This document shows, one piece after another, positions 53,501-62,380 of a DNA stretch of 64,000 bases. The notes beneath the pieces are model-generated. The model saw nothing but the letters and a program-made list of their open reading frames with translations. It had not been told where the DNA came from and searched no databases. Position 1 is the stretch's first letter. The number at the start of each line of letters is the position of its first letter. The stretch covers positions 134,478,175 through 134,542,174 of the forward strand of contig CM050648.1 in assembly GCA_027574665.1 (NCBI GenBank). Direction: 5' to 3'. This stretch comes from Rhynochetos jubatus. Its lineage: Eukaryota > Chordata > Aves > Eurypygiformes > Rhynochetidae. A program made the position numbers and the translations under genes.

Positions 53501-56500
53501 CAAAGCCACAGGATCTGCCATCATAGCTGGGGGTGGGATATACCAGAATTGACACAAAAATTTGGCACGTGTTCGCAAAGTCTAAACCACCTTACGGTAG
53601 ATACACTAAGTGGTACATACAAGCACACAGTCAATCTTCAGTTTGCTGCCAGCAAAACAGATTAATATAATATTTTGGCCCTCAGAGAGGAAAAACACAG
53701 AAAGGCATAAATATATTCCATTATTAAGTGCCTATTGATTTATTATTGATCAAGCAGAACAACTCAGGCATTGAAATTCAGACAAATCTAAATAGCAACA
53801 CTATTTTACCTTCGTAACTGCCCACTCAATGGAATTTTAAATCTCTCCTTAAGCTGACGTGTATAGTAGACAAGTAAACAAAAGGGAAAGATTTTATAGG
53901 GTTTATACCCGTGCCATCTTTCTTCCACCCATTTTTTACAGTGTCACTGATATCAGTCCAGGAAAAAGCTATTTGATGCCAATGAGTATAAATCAAGTAG
54001 GGGGGAAACTAAGAACCCAAAGGACCTACCTGGTACATGATCAAAACTGTATTCTGCTTTCAAATATATTTGCTTTTGACTGCATATTAGTTGAACTCTT
54101 TGGAAGAACTAAAGTATTCCCTATTATATCAACTTAAAAATAACAATTTCCAAAGATGTGAATAGTTTAGAGTGCTTTAAAAGGCAGCATACTTGTCTGC
54201 ATTCAACTCAACCATTATTTAGCACATTAAAGTTAAATGGGGTGTCTTAAAGCCAAGTACAGAGAGAGACCAGACGTTCTACTTCACACTGACCTGGAAA
54301 ATCATATGCTTATTGGAACAGGACAAATTAGAAACAGTACAGAAAAAGAACCACGAGCAGCATAAGTCATATTGAAAGTATCATCACAGCTTCAAAAATT
54401 GGTGTAAAAATTAAGCCAGAGATGCGAAATCTCACCTAATATACCCAATATTGAAGAGTCAAATGTGATACCAGTTTTTAAAGATGATATAATATTATTT
54501 TGAGATCTAGAACTTGGTGTTAAAATGCCCTATCTAAAATGCTATTCCAGTGCCCAACAGCTAATAACTGGATTTTAGAATTTCATTCACACTAAATCAA
54601 TTAGTCATATTTTATATGAATAATAAATTGAATTTAGTATCTGATCAAAGGGATTACAGCCTCCAGGAAATTAAGTTCTCTGTCCAATAGTGCAAACAAA
54701 CAGATCAAAACATCTTTGAATAGATTATTGCAAGATTTGTATTCACAATGGGACTACAGTAACACTTTCACAAGCACTGTCCAGATGTCGATACATACTG
54801 GTCAGAAAACTGTTACGAGAGTGTTCCTGTGGAACACTGGATACAAAGCAGATACTACTTAAAAGCATTAAATAGATTCTATTGGTGAAAGAAAAAAAAG
54901 TGTGATTCATGGGGCAGCTTCTGTCTTCTTGAGTAACAGTAGCTTGACAGAAGGCAAAGAAAGCATTTGCAAGCATTTGCTCATTAACTTAGCAAAGAAA
55001 CATAAAACAGAGTCAAAGAAAATTAAATTTACTTGCTAAAATGTTAAACATGCAAACTTGCTTTTGCCATTTGGTTTAATTCTAAAATTCTTCCTTACTG
55101 ATCTCTCTCATACAGGGGAGCCCAGAACTGGACACAGTTCTGGTATGACCTCACCAGTACCTAGTGGAAGGGAAGGATCACCTCTATCGACCTGCTAATG
55201 CTTCCCCTAACACAGCCCAGGACGCCATTAGCCCTTTGTGGTGCAAGGGCACATTGCTGGCTCATGTTCAACTTGGCCCCCAACATACTCAGGGGATTAT
55301 TCCACCCCAGGTGCAGGATTTTGTGCTTCTTGTTGAACTTCATCAACTGTCAGCCTATTTCTCCAGCTTGTCAAGGTCCCACTGGATGAGACCTTCCCAA
55401 GGATCAATGTGAGGCTGGCTGACACGGCTGTAGTTCCCTGGGTTTTTCCCACCCTTCCTAAGGATAGAAGTGGCATTTACTTTCCTCCAGTCCTCAGACA
55501 CCTCTCCCCAGCTGTCACAGTTGTTCAAAGATCACTGAGTCCCCTCACAATAACATCAGCCAGCTCCCTCAGCACTTGTGGGTGCATCCCATCAGGGCCC
55601 ATAGACTTGTGTATGTCCAGTTTGCATAAGTATTCCATGATCTGATCCTTTTCCAGCAAGGGTACATTTTCCTTACTCCAGCCTTTCCTCCTGGTGTCTG
55701 GGACCTGGGATTCCTGAAGGCCAGTCTTGCTAGTAAAGACTGAGGCAAAAGCAGCATTCGGGACCTCAGCTTTTTCCATGTGGTGTGTCACCAGGTCCTC
55801 CGCCTCATTCAGCAGCAGGTCCATATTTTCCCTAGTCTTCCTTTGTCACCTATGCCCTTAGAGAAGCCCTTTCATTCGACTTTGACATCCCTTGCCAGGT
55901 TCAATTCCTGTTGGGCTTTAGCTATCCCAACCTCCATCCTGGATGACTGGACAATGTTCTCTGTATTCCTTCCACATTACCTGTCCTTTGCTTCCACCCT
56001 CTGTATGCTTCCTTTTTGTGTCCAGGTTTTGCCAGGAGCTCCTTTTCATCCACGCAAGCCTCCTGGTATTTTTGCCTGAGCTGTGGCTCATTGGGATGGA
56101 CTGCTCTTGAATTGGAGGAGGCATCCCTCCAGAGGCTTATCGCACAGAACTCTTCCAAGCAAACCTGTGAAGAGGCCTATACTGCTCTGCTGAAGTCCAG
56201 CACTGTGACCCTGCTTTTTGCTCTGGTCCCTCCTCTCAGTATCCTGAACTCCACCGTCGCATGGTTACTGCAGCGAAGGCTGTCTTTGGCCTTCACATCC
56301 CCAACAAACCCTTTCCTTGTTTGTAAGTATGAGGTCCATGAATGTGGTGGCACCTCTTCTCGCTGGCTCCTCTATTCTTTGGGTGTGGAAGTTGTCACCA
56401 ATGCTCTCCACACACCTCCTGGATTGTTTGTGCCCTGCTGTGTTGTCCTTTTAAGAGATATTGGGGTGGTCAAAGTCCTCCATGAGGACTAGGGCCTGCA

Positions 56501-59500
56501 AACGTGAGGCTATTTCTAGCTGTCTGCAGAAGGCCTCATCCACTCCTTCCTTCCTTCCAATCAGGCAGCCTATAGCAGATGCCCACTACAATGTCACTCA
56601 TAGGTTTTTTGGTTTTTTTTTTTTTACATACAGGTAGCTTGCTGGTGCTCTTCAGAAAAATCTGCAGTCCCACAGTGGTCCAGAGACTATAGGCTAAAAG
56701 CATGGCCTAAATCAATGCCAAACTGCGATCCTGGACAGTCCCACAAAACTGGTCCCCTTTTCAGTGCATGAGAGGCAGCTACATACTGATACTACTTAGC
56801 CCTAGAGTGCCACGGACTGCATACAACTGGCTACCATGGCAAAAGCTACAGCTACCTGATGGGCTCTGCTACTTTCAGAGCTACCACTTAAGATGTTTTA
56901 GAAGTTCATTAAAATTATCATAAATGTGTCTTTTAGTATGGCAGTTAATAACAGTCTTTACTATAACTGGGGAAAAGCTGCAGCACTGCTTCAGACCCAA
57001 TGCATGCAAAATGTAAAAAGAGTTTGGGCCCTTCTCTAGGGCACTCCTTGTCTTGATGTCTTCTTTTGAGTTTCAAGAACTCCTCTGTAGTAGACTACGA
57101 ACAGACACCCAGGTGCAACTGAAAGTCAAACACGAAGATCACTGCATATTCTTGTAAAAAAGGTTCAAACTTGGTTGTATTTTCCCTAGGAATATAATCT
57201 CACTGTGAATGTCTGTAAACTATATGGCTCCCTCTTGTGCTTATTATACCACATTTCAGCATGCAAAGTAAAATGTAACATTAAGCCATAAATATTTGGG
57301 CTCTGTTCACCCCTCAGCAGGCATGCAATGCCCATAAATGTTAATGGAAGTCACACACATACCTTCCAGGGGAAAAGAAAACCCTGCAGTTTACAAAACT
57401 TCTCTTTGGAGCTACAAAGAAAGCCCTCTACAAAAACATCTTGCAAACTACAAGTCTGCTGCAGTTAAAGTACTTTTTTTGACCATTTGCTGTATTTTGA
57501 TAGCAATGCAAAGGCCAAATATGCCTTTAAAGTACATCTGTAAGAACTTTAACTATTTTTTTAGTTATCAAATTACATATGTTTAGAAAGGTGTCAGTGT
57601 GGTTTATAGAGCCTGGCTAACATGCTCAAGGGTTTATTTTTGTCTGCTCAACATCCCACCTGTTTCTGCTTATCAAACCAGAGTACAGTTTAGCTTGCAA
57701 CAGCTGTGAAATGCATAAATCTGCCCATTCTTCATGTGTATCCAGACTAAGCACTTGGAGAAAGAGAACTGCAGTGTTCTGAGAAAGCCACGCTTATGGA
57801 GAAACCAGGGAAATAAAACAGACCAGCACTTGTCAAACTGTTTAAAACTGCACACCTATCAGAAGCCAAATTATTTTAATAACAGTCCAGCAACCCTATT
57901 TGGAAAGAAAATGAAGCATCTGAATAAATTATTTGTTAACCCTTTTATTCCCCCTGGCCATTAGAAACATTTTGCAGTCTAAAAATGCTGGAAAGGAATT
58001 AAAATATTTCACCTGCACAAAACATTCCCTTTTTCTGTGTCTTTAAATCCCAAACACCTTTTATTTTAAGATGCTACTTGTTTTACTTTCTGCAGTAGAA
58101 TAGCTATCAAGAAAGTAAATATAGTTTAAGATTTATATTACAAAACGTTTATTTGTAAATTAAAAAAAGTCAGTCTGTGTACCTGAAACAGTATTAAAAT
58201 CCTGGTCACGTAGGCCACCTTTCACTAAAATGCTTACGCTAAAGCAGTAGTAGTACTGAATGAAATGATGGTATACAAAAAAAATCTAACTTTCACATTC
58301 CTAAGGCTTGCAGAGTGCACTGCCTTTCACAGGAAAGTGGGTTTGCTTTGCTTTTTTTCATTTATATGATGAATTTTTCTCTCCCCGCCTCTCCTTTCCT
58401 TTTCCATATGCTCATGAATTTCCAAAACAATACCCTTAGCGCTAGCATTTTATAGGTCAACTTTGTTCATAAAATGATTATCAGTACATGCAGGATGATA
58501 CTAAAGTTCATTTCAGCTTTTCTGAATAATAAAAAATGGTACTTTGTTTTAGGGAAGAAAGAGGGGGTTTTTTGTTTGCTTGGTTGGTTTTTTTTTTTTG
58601 TGAACCCTTTTTCTCTACCATTTCGTAAATTACACACTCTTATTTCTGACAGCAGAAACAGAAATCAAAAATTTTTCAATCTTTTCCATGAGTTTTCATC
58701 AAAATCATTAATAATAGGTACCTAGTACATTCACTTGGCATTCCTGGAGCCAGATGAAATTATATATCTTCATAATGTGACATTTGCTGAATATCAAAGA
58801 AACATTCAGCTGAAATTGTGGTTACGTGGCAATGCTGAATCATGCCACCAAACAACCAGAACACACCTAAAATTTACGTAATATTTGTTACCACTCATTC
58901 TTCAAAGAACAAGTAAATAAAACAAACAATTCCTACCTGATCTACCTTCACAGGTACTGCAAAAGCATGATTAGCAATTGGAAGAATTGGATAATATTAC
59001 AGTATAGAGAAAAATAGAAATTTTAAGTTGGAAAAGACTTTTAAGATCATCAAGCCAACTGTTAAAGCATACTCTGCTAATAACTCTTTAAAAACAGTAG
59101 ACTATTTAAGGATAAAAATATATTCTAAAGAAATAAAATTTAGGAGTTCTGTTTGCTCAGGCTGTATATTTTGAGAAAAAAAGTGAAAAGCTGGAAGGTC
59201 GTGTGCAGACTGGCAGCCTAGAATAGCACACAGCAAGTAGAGAGAGTTGGCTAAACGACCATTTCCTCAATTGTGACAACTGGAAGGAAGAATTTTATTA
59301 AAACCTGTTATTATTCCTACCTTACTCCTTGCCTCAGAATGAAGTGCATCTTACTTGCTTTTCACCCACTATTTTCAATGACTTTCATTGTCAAAATGTA
59401 TCCCTCTGCTCCTTATACTCGGTAAATTGACACTGTGTTTGAAACATATCAAGGTCTTCAAACACTACACAAACAAGCAAAGTAATTTAACTTCTGTTGA

Positions 59501-62380
59501 CTTAAAACAGTTAACAGAAAAGCTTTGGAAAAGGAGAATAGATTTGCTTTGTCCTCTCATCTCTCCTACAGTAAGAAAAAAACCAACACCAAAACCCCAA
59601 ACAAACGAGTTTCTAGATCACCAATTCAGTACGTAGAGTCATGGCACACAGATTGTGCCACAAAAACTTTTGGATGTTTGGACATTGAGCACTACCTTGA
59701 CAACAACACACCACCATTCATGTACAACATAAATCCTGTCCAGACAGTTTCTATCTTAGAAACTCAATTTAAATCATTACTTTGGAACAAGATGAGAAAA
59801 AGTTGACCCATCTCAAGCCTCCCCATACTCAAATTGTTACCACATGGGTTTATCTCTGTATTTGAAAGCAGAGAAAATAGTTATTTTAAATAGCATAGAA
59901 AACAACATTTAATCCACAGTCATTGGAAACATAGCATATGCAATGGTTTTAGTCGAAGTCAATTAATTATATTTTTACTTTGTTTACAGCAAACTACACT
60001 TCTAAAAGTCAGAGAGGCATAGGTTGTAGATCTCTGCAGGTCATCTAGCCCAGCTTCCCACAGGCAAGTTTCTGGAGTCTGGCTACCAGTAGCAAGTTGA
60101 AAACAATAATTGGATCATCCCTTATCTCCTTTTCCCCAGAATAAACAAATACAACTCCCCCAGTCTTCCCTTGTACGGATAAAGGGATGAAGCAAATGAC
60201 ATCTTAACAGCCCTCCTCTGATCTCATTCCAGTTTGTAAACATATCTCTTGTACTGGTGGGGCCAAAATTGCACAGTATTCCAGATGAAACCTCACTCAA
60301 TGCCAAACAAATGGCAGTAATCACTCATCTAACCCAACTAAATATATTCTTATATATCCATAAGCCTACTGAACTGTAAAACTTTTACAGCAGTTCAAAA
60401 AAATAGCAGAAAATTGCTTTAATGATTCAAACCTTTATGAGCAATACACCATTACTTAGCATCACTGTTTTCACACCTTCCTCAATCATGAGGACAACAT
60501 ATACTATATACTACCTTTAAGATGCCTACCTGAATAACTTTGTAGAAATAGGCATACTGCCGAGCTGTATTTTTATATTGACTGAAAACATCATGTATGG
60601 CCTGAGTTGATTGAAGATACTGCACTTCATCTTCTTCAAAATAGAGAGGAGTGTCATATTCACTGGGAAGCGTCTGGATGTAGGGCAGCCAGAAAGAGTT
60701 GGGGTTGGCTCGCTCACAAAGAAGATGGAATGCCAGTGTTATATTGCCCATGGCTTGAAGAATTCGATCTTGAGAATACAGGGATCCTGAATTAACCCAG
60801 AAAGGTGAGGCACTAAATTAATTGTCCATGGAAAACATCACCCTAGATTTACTTAAATGAACATGATGAGATAACATGTAAGAATTTTCAAGGAGGGGAA
60901 AAAAAAGCTTTTCAGGTTTCTAAAATATTTAAGGGCCCACATTGTACTATGCTGAAAGTTATTTGATAGAGTAAACGCCTCATGTACAATTACGTGATGG
61001 AAGACGGAACAATACTCTCAGTACCTTAAACCATTTTCTCTCCAAGTGTTATACAAGCTACATAATGTGTGTTCAAAAATAACACACAGACACAGTTCTG
61101 GAAGATACCTAGTGCACTCAGCCAGAAACAGAGGAAAATTAAATTATTTCCACTGACAATTCAAGCGTCTAGGTATTCCAAACCTGATGGGCAGCAGGCT
61201 AAGCGAGTCCTGTATTAAAGGAGAACAGCTGAAGACAAGTCTCCTACTGAATGATCTCATACATAACTCCTTGCTGAAGAACTTCCTTAAGCTCTTACCT
61301 AATACTGAATTTTTAGCTGACTCAACCGTCATCAACAGTTTTCTAGGAACCCACAGAAACAACTCTTCAGCCTACAATGAAAAAAATGCGTAAAGGGTCA
61401 GTTAGCATTTGAGATATGACAAGTGTCTCAAATATACATTGTCTTTAAATTACAGGTTGTTTTCATAGTCTTTTTAAAAATCAAAATTCTTCTGAATCAA
61501 AATTCTTCCTTCTCTTTCACTGCAAATGGTAACCAAATGTTCCAATCTGCATTATAAAAAGCTTAAAACAAAGACAGATTACAAAATAAAGTGCTTCAGT
61601 TTGGAACTGCAAACATGTAGATTGTCCACACAACCTCAGAGATACCAGATACATTATATTGCTATTAATTACTGATCAAATATTTTCTCTCAGTAGAATT
61701 TTTTTCCATATTGCCCATTCTTATTTTAGAACTGTTCAGGATTTTTATCAACCAGTAGCTCTAGCCTTAGTAACTATGTGCTACCATGACAGATATTCTT
61801 TACAATTATCAGGTAATTTTTTTCTTCCACCCACTAGAAAACAAGTACTACAAATACCTCTTTCTGAGGCAAAAAGACCAGAGAATTAAAAGAAGGGACA
61901 TGAAAGAAGAGACTTAAGTAGTTAGAAAAAATGTGGAAGAGAGGGATGTATCAATGGGGTATTCTGGTGATTAAGTAAACAGTATAGGCAACATAGAGGA
62001 AAAAAAAAAAGATTGACATTAAAAATTCACAGTACTATCCAACAGTCATAAAAAATAACACTCAATGTTATCCACAATTTTATTCCTCAAGTACGCAGAG
62101 TTGAAAGCATTTCAGAACAGCAGTTTCATAAGCAGTCAGAAGGGGAAAGGAGAGGTGGTGGATGTTTCAGAGCTCTGCAGCTACCTTCCAAACACAATCT
62201 TCTAATCTGAGTCAAATGTTCACATGCTCACCTTTATCTCTCTTGTTGCTTTCAAACCAAACCCCTCCTCTTCAAAATTAGCTATTTCAAAACCCTCAGT
62301 GGATGCTCCATTTTCAGTTGCCCACTTTATCAGTTCAGGAAAGTAGTCATCTCTTTTTCCATCAAAGACAACAGACAAAC
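32135..62380 (-). CDS. SETD3: SETD3 actin-histidine N-methyltransferase, 3' ten coding exons (5' end outside window)
   Basis: Joined minus-strand exons are 62380-62232, 61371-61299, 60786-60530, 45339-45281, 43445-43331, 39014-38940, 36217-36051, 35424-35339, 33333-33173 and 32578-32135: 1586 nt, 527 codons plus stop. With about 66 N-terminal codons beyond the window the protein would be ~593 aa, the expected length. SETD3 transfers a methyl group from S-adenosylmethionine to His73 of actin. Visible landmarks, in human Met-1 numbering: SET domain from about residue 94, the RQNQ motif carrying N256, LWDMCNH with W274/N278/H279, and [11 protein letters not shown] with Y313 and R316. The Rubisco-LSMT-like substrate-binding domain follows at about 345-475, then an acidic Glu/Ser-rich tail ending EVKE. 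All introns are GT-AG and in phase, with no stop or frameshift, so the gene appears functional. Identification rests on recalled human SETD3 sequence. The residue roles are known from the family and are not shown here. Confidence 0.97.
32579..33172 (-). other. SETD3: SETD3 final intron, 594 bp
   Basis: Donor GTAAAG, acceptor TAACAG. No repeat or conserved-looking block recognised. Confidence 0.9.
33173..33333 (-). CDS. SETD3: SETD3 exon encoding E394-E446
   Basis: 161 nt, phase 1 in (AA completes Glu393) and phase 0 out. The acceptor is TACTTGCAG|AAGAGC and the donor GTGGAG|GTAAAG. It encodes [20 protein letters not shown], then [20 protein letters not shown], then [13 protein letters not shown]. 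This is the core of the substrate-binding helical domain. Confidence 0.97.
34081..34144 (+). mobile_element. CR1 LINE 3'-end fragment (older copy)
   Basis: Matches the CR1 3' terminus: GTTGGACTAGATAATCGTTG, then CAGGTCACTTCAAACTGAAC, then a TGTTCTGTTC tail. It is more diverged than the copy that follows directly. Both lie in plus orientation, antisense to SETD3. Confidence 0.75.
34147..34481 (+). mobile_element. CR1 LINE, 5'-truncated 3' end (younger copy)
   Basis: Clear CR1 3' UTR: CTTCCAGTACCTGAAGGGGC, GACAGGACAAGGGGTAACGG, GAGGGTGGTGAGGCACTGGA, AGCAACCTGGTCTAGTGGAG, ending TTTAAGGTCCCTTCCAACTC then AAACCATTCTGTGATTCTG. Only about 335 bp remain of a 4.5 kb element, with a small internal gap near 34350. 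TTCTTA flanks it on both sides (34138-34143 and 34484-34489). CR1 usually makes no target-site duplication, so this may be chance. Confidence 0.95.
35339..35424 (-). CDS. SETD3: SETD3 exon encoding S365-E392
   Basis: 86 nt, phase 2 in (T completes Thr364) and phase 1 out. The acceptor is TTTCGTCAG|TTCTAG and the donor GTGAAG|GTAAGA. It encodes [20 protein letters not shown] followed by LRVFCMSE. Human reads HFTEPP where this sequence reads HSTEPP. Confidence 0.97.
35425..36050 (-). other. SETD3: SETD3 intron, 626 bp
   Basis: Donor GTAAGT (perfect), acceptor TCGTCAG. Nothing recognised inside. Confidence 0.9.
36051..36217 (-). CDS. SETD3: SETD3 exon encoding I309-P363 (catalytic Tyr)
   Basis: 167 nt, phase 0 in and phase 2 out. 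The acceptor is CCTTCTAG|ATTTAC and the donor CCCAAC|GTAAGT. It encodes [20 protein letters not shown], including Y313 and R316 of the active site, then the start of the Rubisco-LSMT-type substrate-binding domain ([20 protein letters not shown], then ARAGIP). Confidence 0.97.
36218..38939 (-). other. SETD3: SETD3 intron, 2.7 kb
   Basis: Donor GTACTG, acceptor TTCTAG. Carries the 21-bp-period direct repeat at 37005-37043 and an A-run near 36822. Otherwise unremarkable AT-rich sequence. Confidence 0.9.
37005..37043 (+). repeat. 18-bp direct repeat, period 21, with TTAGGG ends
   Basis: CTCTTCTTAACCTTAGGG at 37005-37022 and 37026-37043, identical, with the linker ACT. Likely a small tandem duplication inside a SETD3 intron. 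Confidence 0.85.
38940..39014 (-). CDS. SETD3: SETD3 exon encoding I284-Q308
   Basis: 75 nt, phase 0 at both ends. The acceptor is TTGGATAG|ATCACT and the donor GAACAG|GTACTG. It encodes [20 protein letters not shown] followed by KPGEQ. Human has FRAGEQ where this sequence has FKPGEQ, a substitution at a surface turn just before the catalytic strand. Confidence 0.96.
39015..43330 (-). other. SETD3: SETD3 intron, 4.3 kb
   Basis: AT-rich throughout, donor GTAAGG, acceptor GGATAG. Several short open frames occur, none with recognisable similarity, and no CR1 3' end is evident. Confidence 0.9.
43331..43445 (-). CDS. SETD3: SETD3 exon encoding W246-L283 (actin His pocket)
   Basis: 115 nt, phase 2 in (one A completes Arg245) and phase 0 out at GGACTG|GTAAGG. 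The acceptor is TTTTTGTAG|ATGGGCC. It encodes [20 protein letters not shown] and continues to [16 protein letters not shown]. It carries N256 and W274, reported pocket residues for the actin histidine, and the N278-H279 pair that helps bind SAM. All are present, so the catalytic pocket is intact. Confidence 0.97.
43446..45280 (-). other. SETD3: SETD3 intron, 1.8 kb
   Basis: Contains a pyrimidine/CA-rich patch at about 43675-43860 and a long A-rich tract at 44930-44978. No other element recognised. Confidence 0.9.
44930..44978. repeat. A-rich low-complexity tract
   Basis: About 49 bp almost entirely A with a few T and G interruptions, in a SETD3 intron. It could be an old poly(A) insertion, but no recognisable element body is attached. 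Confidence 0.8.
45281..45339 (-). CDS. SETD3: SETD3 small exon encoding T226-Y244
   Basis: 59 nt, phase 0 in and phase 2 out. The acceptor is TTTCCCAG|ACCCATCC and the donor TACAG|GTTGGT (GTTGGT is weaker than consensus). It encodes [19 protein letters not shown] plus the first two bases of Arg245. It is easily missed because it is so short. The phases on both sides fit the neighbouring exons exactly. Confidence 0.96.
46960..47430. promoter_or_regulatory. Strong CpG island inside the largest SETD3 intron
   Basis: About 470 bp of very GC-rich, CpG-dense sequence (for example GCCGCGCCGCGGCTCGCGCG and GCCGGCGCCGCCGCCGCC) in otherwise AT-rich intron, with lower CpG density trailing to about 47.62 kb. 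This composition is typical of an unmethylated promoter. It lies between the exons for Q225 and T226, too far downstream to be the main SETD3 promoter, so an alternative SETD3 start, a nested transcript or an antisense RNA are the natural readings. Open frames inside it are what GC-rich DNA gives by chance. No TATA box is evident. Confidence 0.75.
49079..49100. repeat. A-rich run
   Basis: A-run with one T interruption in the large SETD3 intron, likely simple-sequence expansion. Confidence 0.75.
55095..56600 (-). mobile_element. CR1 LINE ORF2 remnant with internal deletion, 3'-truncated
   Basis: Read on the minus strand it runs from the C-terminal endonuclease region (CTGAACTCCACCGTCGCATG on the plus strand is a known CR1 landmark) into the reverse-transcriptase start, where [19 protein letters not shown] (about 55540-55600) is the conserved CR1 motif. 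At about 55388 it jumps from the CCTTGGGAAGGTCTCAT block to CTTGACAAGCTGGAG and the ORF2 C-terminus ([17 protein letters not shown]), skipping most of the RT palm. It stops at GTGTCCAGTTCTGGGCTCCC plus about 25 bp, without the CR1 3' UTR. Frames are interrupted, so it is dead. Confidence 0.9.
58998..59090 (-). mobile_element. CR1 LINE 3'-end fragment
   Basis: Plus strand reads AAGTTGGAAAAGACTTTTAA then GATCATCAAGCCAACTGTTA, the reverse complement of a CR1 3' terminus. About 90 bp remain; it is decayed. Confidence 0.8.
60015..60330 (-). mobile_element. Old CR1 LINE 3' fragment
   Basis: The plus strand begins with TCTCTGCAGGTCATCTAGCC (CR1 3' end in reverse). It continues through CTCCTCTGATCTCATTCCAG-like text to CCAAAATTGCACAGTATTCC and AGATGAAACCTCACTCAATG, matching the CR1 ORF2 end in reverse complement. 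Divergence is high. It sits 200 bp from the YKVIQ exon of SETD3. Confidence 0.75.
60530..60786 (-). CDS. SETD3: SETD3 exon encoding S141-Q225
   Basis: 257 nt, 2 nt completing Gly140 plus 85 codons, ending in phase 0 at ATTCAG|GTAGGC. The acceptor is ATTCAG|GATCCC. It encodes [20 protein letters not shown], then the stretch [20 protein letters not shown] and finally [11 protein letters not shown], the helical insert of the SET domain. Human has Pro where this sequence has Ser141. The exon is followed by the 15.2 kb intron. Confidence 0.97.
60787..61298 (-). other. SETD3: SETD3 intron, 512 bp
   Basis: Donor GTAAGA, acceptor ATTCAG. AT-rich; I see no repeat, RNA gene or conserved-looking block in it. 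Confidence 0.9.
61299..61371 (-). CDS. SETD3: SETD3 exon encoding A116-L139
   Basis: 73 nt, phase 0 in and phase 1 out. The acceptor reads TTGTAG|GCTGAAGAG and the donor ATTAG|GTAAGA. It encodes [20 protein letters not shown] followed by NSVL, matching the human exon residue for residue as I recall it. The extra open frame past the donor (starting KSLRKF) is intronic read-through. Confidence 0.97.
61372..62231 (-). other. SETD3: SETD3 intron, 860 bp
   Basis: AT-rich intron between the [11 protein letters not shown] and AEELFLW exons, donor GTGAGC and acceptor TTGTAG. Contains an A-run near 62000; nothing else recognised. Confidence 0.9.
62232..62380 (-). CDS. SETD3: SETD3 exon encoding L67-K115 (SET domain entry)
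   Basis: 149 nt, entered in phase 1 (2 nt complete Gly66) after acceptor ATAG and left in phase 0 at AAG|GTGAGC. It encodes [20 protein letters not shown] and continues to [11 protein letters not shown]. The second part contains the glycine-rich SAM-binding start of the SET domain (GFGL) and the Arg of ATREIK that corresponds to human R75. This is the most upstream SETD3 exon I can find in the window. I searched 62381-64000 for the expected KEWEEY-type exon and did not see it. Confidence 0.97.

Larger units (their letters stand above)
45340..60529 (-). other. SETD3: SETD3 largest intron, 15.2 kb
   Basis: Separates the YAYFYKVIQ exon from the THPNASK exon. Donor GTAGGC, acceptor CCCAG. It holds a CpG island (46960-47430), two exon-like minus-strand frames (46198-46363, 48736-48828), A-rich tracts (about 48481, 49079 and 49918), a GC-richer unclassified patch at 53130-53530, and CR1 copies at 55095-56600, 58998-59090 and 60015-60330. 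The rest is AT-rich intronic sequence in which I recognise nothing. Confidence 0.9.

Noticed and set aside
53130-53530. GC-richer intronic patch with overlapping frames, resembling a decayed repeat (GGCGCCCATCGGCTGAATCT)
   Set aside because: Slight likeness to hAT-type nonautonomous elements, but no terminal inverted repeats or target duplication could be located, and both strands are open by composition.
60115-60324. 69-codon minus-strand frame
   Set aside because: It lies within the old CR1 3' fragment and is a by-product of it.
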